Assembly: GCA_911728435.2 (NCBI GenBank)
Contig: OU452212.1
Location: forward strand, 254,563 to 318,562
Source of the DNA: Apoderus coryli
Lineage: Eukaryota; Arthropoda; Insecta; Coleoptera; Attelabidae
Direction: 5' to 3'
DNA: 64,000 bases
Shown here: positions 61,501 to 64,000 of the stretch, in pieces
How the letters are laid out: every line of letters begins with the position of its first letter
How positions within the stretch are numbered: position 1 is the first letter of the stretch
The notes under the pieces: generated by a model
Seen by the model: the letters and a program-made list of their open reading frames with translations, nothing else
What the model was told of the DNA's origin: nothing
The model's database searches: none
Program-made: the position numbers and the translations under genes

Positions 61501-64000
61501 CCAACGTCAACGTCAAATCGTCGGTCTGTCAGCTCATACATTATGACATTAACGTCAAATCACAATTTGCATTCTATTTTTCCAACGTCAACGTCAAATC
61601 GTCGGTCTGTCAGCTCATACTTTATGACATCAACGTCAAATCACAATTTGCATTCTATTTTTCCAACGTCAACGTCAAATCGTCGGTCTGTCAGCTCATA
61701 CTTTATGACATCAACGTCAAATCATAATTTGCATTCTATTTTTCCAACGTCAACGTCAAATCGTCGGTCTGTCAGCTCATACTTTATGACATCAACGTCA
61801 AATCACAATTTGCATTCTATTTTTCCAACGTCAACGTCAAATCGTCGGTCTGTCAGCTCATACTTTATGACATCAACGTCAAATCACAATTTGCATTCTA
61901 TTTTTCCAACGTCAAATCGTCGGTCTGTCAGCTCATACTTTATGACATTAACGTCAAATCACAATTTGCATTCTATTTTTCCAACGTCAATGTCAAATCG
62001 TCGGTCTGTCAGCTCATACCTTATGACATCAACGTCAAATCACAATTTGCATTCTATTTTTCCAACGTCAACGTCAAATCGTCGGTCTGTCAGCTCATAC
62101 TTTATGACATCAACGTCAAATCACAATTTGCATTCTATTTTTCCAACGTCAACGTCAAATCGTCGGTCTGTCAGCTCATACTTTATGACATCAACGTCAA
62201 ATCACAATTTGCATTCTATTTTTCCAACGTCAACGTCAAATCGTCGGTCTGTCAGCTCATACTTTATGACATCAACGTCAAATCATAATTTGCATTCTAT
62301 TTTTCCAACGTCAACGTCAAATCGTCGGTCTGTCAGCTCATACTTTATGACATCAACGTCAAATCACAATTTGCATTCTATTTTTCCAACGTCAACGTCA
62401 AATCGTCGGTCTGTCAGCTCATACTTTATGACATCAACGTCAAATCACAATTTGCATTCTATTTTTCCAACGTCAAATCGTCGGTCTGTCAGCTCATACT
62501 TTATGACATTAACGTCAAATCACAATTTGCATTCTATTTTTCCAACGTCAATGTCAAATCGTCGGTCTGTCAGCTCATACTTTATGACATTAACGTCAAA
62601 TCACAATTTGCATTCTATTTTTCCAACGTCAATGTCAAATCGTCGGTCTGTCAGCTCATACATTATGACATTAACGTCAAATCACAATTTGCATTCTATT
62701 TTTCCAACGTCAACGTCAAATCGTCGGTCTGTCAGCTCATACTTTATGACATTAACGTCAAATCACAATTTGCATTCTATTTTTCCAACGTCAATGTCAA
62801 ATCGTCGGTCTGTCAGCTCATACCTTATGACATCAACGTCAAATCACAATTTGCATTCTATTTTTCCAACGTCAACGTCAAATCGTCGGTCTGTCAGCTC
62901 ATACATTATGACATTAACGTCAAATCACAATTTGCATTCTATTTTTCCAACGTCAACGTCAAATCGTCGGTCTGTCAGCTCATACATTATGACATTAACG
63001 TCAAATCACAATTTGCATTCTATTTTTCCAACGTCAACGTCAAATCGTCGGTCTGTCAGCTCATACTTTATGACATTAACGTCAAATCACAATCTCCATT
63101 CTATTTTTCCAACGTCAACGTCAAATCGTCGGTCTGTCAGCTCCTCAACTGACGAAAGACTTAATAAATGTTTATTGGAAATTTCAAAGACTTTATTCAT
63201 GTTTCTTATATACAATTCATTAGCCTTATTCTAATGTGGTTTCTAAATGTCATTCGAACCATAGAAATATCACATGAAAGACAGTAGAATAACTTATAAT
63301 GTCAAAATGAATGACAACTAACTGTGTTTTGACGCTGAACGACATCATCAGATTCTGGCAAAGACATTTACTAAGTATTATTGATTGATTTTTATAGGTA
63401 GAAGATTTAGAAATGTATTCGCATACGAACGAAACATTAGCGTCGTTGCGAAAGAGTATTTTGCGTAAAATCAAACCTGGTGTTCACTGTAAAGTGGAAC
63501 TGTTTGTGAATGGGGAACCATTAGAACCGGCAGATGACAGGAAATTGTTGTCACAATTACCAATTAGAGATAAAATGGTAATAATCAATCAATCATTCAT
63601 TCAAACTACAGTTTTACTTGATTTTGTGTTTTAAATTTCCAGTTGATATCAGCGAAGATCGTTCAAATCAATTCCAACATGGCTTCGTCGCAGGACAGCA
63701 GTTCGGACAGTTCGACATCGTCGCCCCAACATTTGTACGACAGTCCCAATCTGGAGGCTGAGAATATTTTACCGGGCGTGTTAATGTCGAACCACAATCG
63801 ATATGCGACGTTCTTCTGTCAATTGATGCAATTGGGGAGTGTATTGGACTTTCCCTTGTTACGAAAAGGGGGGCATGCCTTGCTGCGATTGATGCCCTGC
63901 GACGTGATCACTATGGAAAAGTTGAGGAGACTGTTTGGTAGTGGTGGCGAACACAACATCACGATGGACAGCATGTTTTTCAGTGCATCACCAGCGGAGG
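52550..64000 (+). CDS. faf: Ubiquitin C-terminal hydrolase Fat facets / USP9X (5' part, cut by window end)
   Basis: Seven exons seen: 52550-52603, 52661-53377, 53487-53810, 53866-54683, 55777-56512, 63398-63577 and 63643 onward, open to the window edge: about 1062 residues of an expected ~2500-2700. The helical-repeat N-terminal region matches USP9[71 protein letters not shown] (a ubiquitin-like stretch) and [10 protein letters not shown]. The catalytic peptidase (Cys/His boxes) lies beyond the window. Faf/USP9X removes ubiquitin from endocytic and signalling substrates such as epsin (liquid facets). The exon junction after SSPNRQ continuing with [14 protein letters not shown] fits USP9X, which supports the intron placement. 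Intron 4 (1.1 kb) and intron 5 (6.9 kb) are filled by tandem repeats; the others are 55-109 bp. Confidence 0.94.
54793..55700 (+). repeat. 183-bp tandem repeat, five copies, in faf intron 4
   Basis: TCTGATCATCTTGTAAGCG starts at 54793, 54976, 55159, 55342 and 55525, i.e. exact 183-bp steps. A final partial start is at 55693 after a 168-bp step. Copies differ at single positions (e.g. AGACTAACC against AGAATAACC). Because 183 is a multiple of three, one frame stays open (54874-55698), but this is inside an intron and has no family resemblance. Confidence 0.95.
56537..63141. repeat. Large satellite array (81-bp unit) filling faf intron 5
   Basis: About 6.6 kb, equal to roughly 80 unit lengths. 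The main unit is 81 bp: GTCAAATCGTCGGTCTGTC, AGCTCATACTTTATGACAT, CAACGTCAAATCACAATTTG and CATTCTATTTTTCCAACGTC in order. Variants lack 6 bp or carry an extra ~39-bp block. Three zones are visible: 56537-57230 with ~182-190-bp units including long palindromes; about 57190-58150, repeated with small changes at about 58409-59360 (offset 1219 bp); and 59360-63141 with regular 81-bp units. The motif AACGTCAA/TTGACGTT recurs many times within each unit, so the unit itself seems built from a shorter sub-repeat. Confidence 0.97.
56751..56857. repeat. Near-perfect hairpin with 50-bp arms in the satellite
   Basis: The left arm 56751-56800 (CGTCAATGTCAAATCGTCGG to ATAACATCAAC) and right arm 56808-56857 (GTTGATGTTATAAGG to TGACATTGACG) are reverse complements with one mismatch, around a 7-nt spacer (ATTTGAC). 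Similar palindromes centre near 56615, 56994, 57176, 58211 and 58393. Confidence 0.93.

Noticed and set aside
56537..63141. CRISPR-like array
   Set aside because: Repeats are contiguous with no unique spacers, and the host is an insect genome.
58690..63234. Long open frame as a real repeat-protein gene
   Set aside because: It is the faf intron satellite read in one frame; the unit length is a multiple of three without stops, and flanking faf exons join across it.

Overview
The window is insect nuclear DNA. Genes carry short GT-AG introns (mostly 45-80 bp), intergenic DNA is AT-rich, and the LIM region of the ajuba gene closely resembles what I know of the Drosophila protein. A PDE2A-type phosphodiesterase, which Drosophila lacks as far as I know, argues against a drosophilid. 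A beetle or another holometabolous insect would fit, but I cannot name the species. I joined exons by hand; in every multi-exon model the phases agree and the total is a multiple of three.

Layout: 1-8 kb holds no host gene, only a decayed non-LTR retrotransposon, an apparently complete mariner/Tc1-type transposon with 362-bp inverted repeats (3875-5966) and a MITE. Next come RhoGAPp190 (minus, 8191-13219) and jub/ajuba (plus, 14799-19214), whose fifth intron is packed with nested retroelements. A retrotransposon cluster at 19.5-23.3 kb is interrupted by a TIR element. NDUFAF6 (minus) and BOLA3 (plus) then diverge from a shared ~300-bp promoter region. A second copy of the TIR element, with an RTE-like fragment nested inside it, precedes dock/NCK (minus, 27423-29179) and importin alpha-3 (plus, 30737-33030). 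A tandem duplication follows, then a THAP-containing TIR element, PDE2A (minus, 36297-40297), a Rab-like GTPase with unusual switch residues (plus), NFS1 (minus), a CFAP97-family gene (plus) and PUDP (plus, 46370-49658). The window ends inside faf/USP9X (plus, 52550 to beyond 64000).

Repeats dominate the non-coding DNA. An ~6.6-kb satellite with an 81-bp unit fills one faf intron; its first part consists of ~185-bp units carrying near-perfect hairpins with 50-bp arms. Another faf intron holds five 183-bp tandem copies. Three MITE-like units repeat at exactly 284 bp inside a PDE2A intron. Two inverted copies of a P-like element with a THAP domain, one with a perfect 8-bp target duplication, flank most of PUDP.

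The host genes are mostly unrelated housekeeping and signalling functions. The closest functional theme is mitochondrial: NFS1 (Fe-S sulfur donor), BOLA3 (Fe-S delivery) and NDUFAF6 (complex I assembly). I found no operon-like or defence-like gene system. The notable signals are transposon and satellite structure inside introns.
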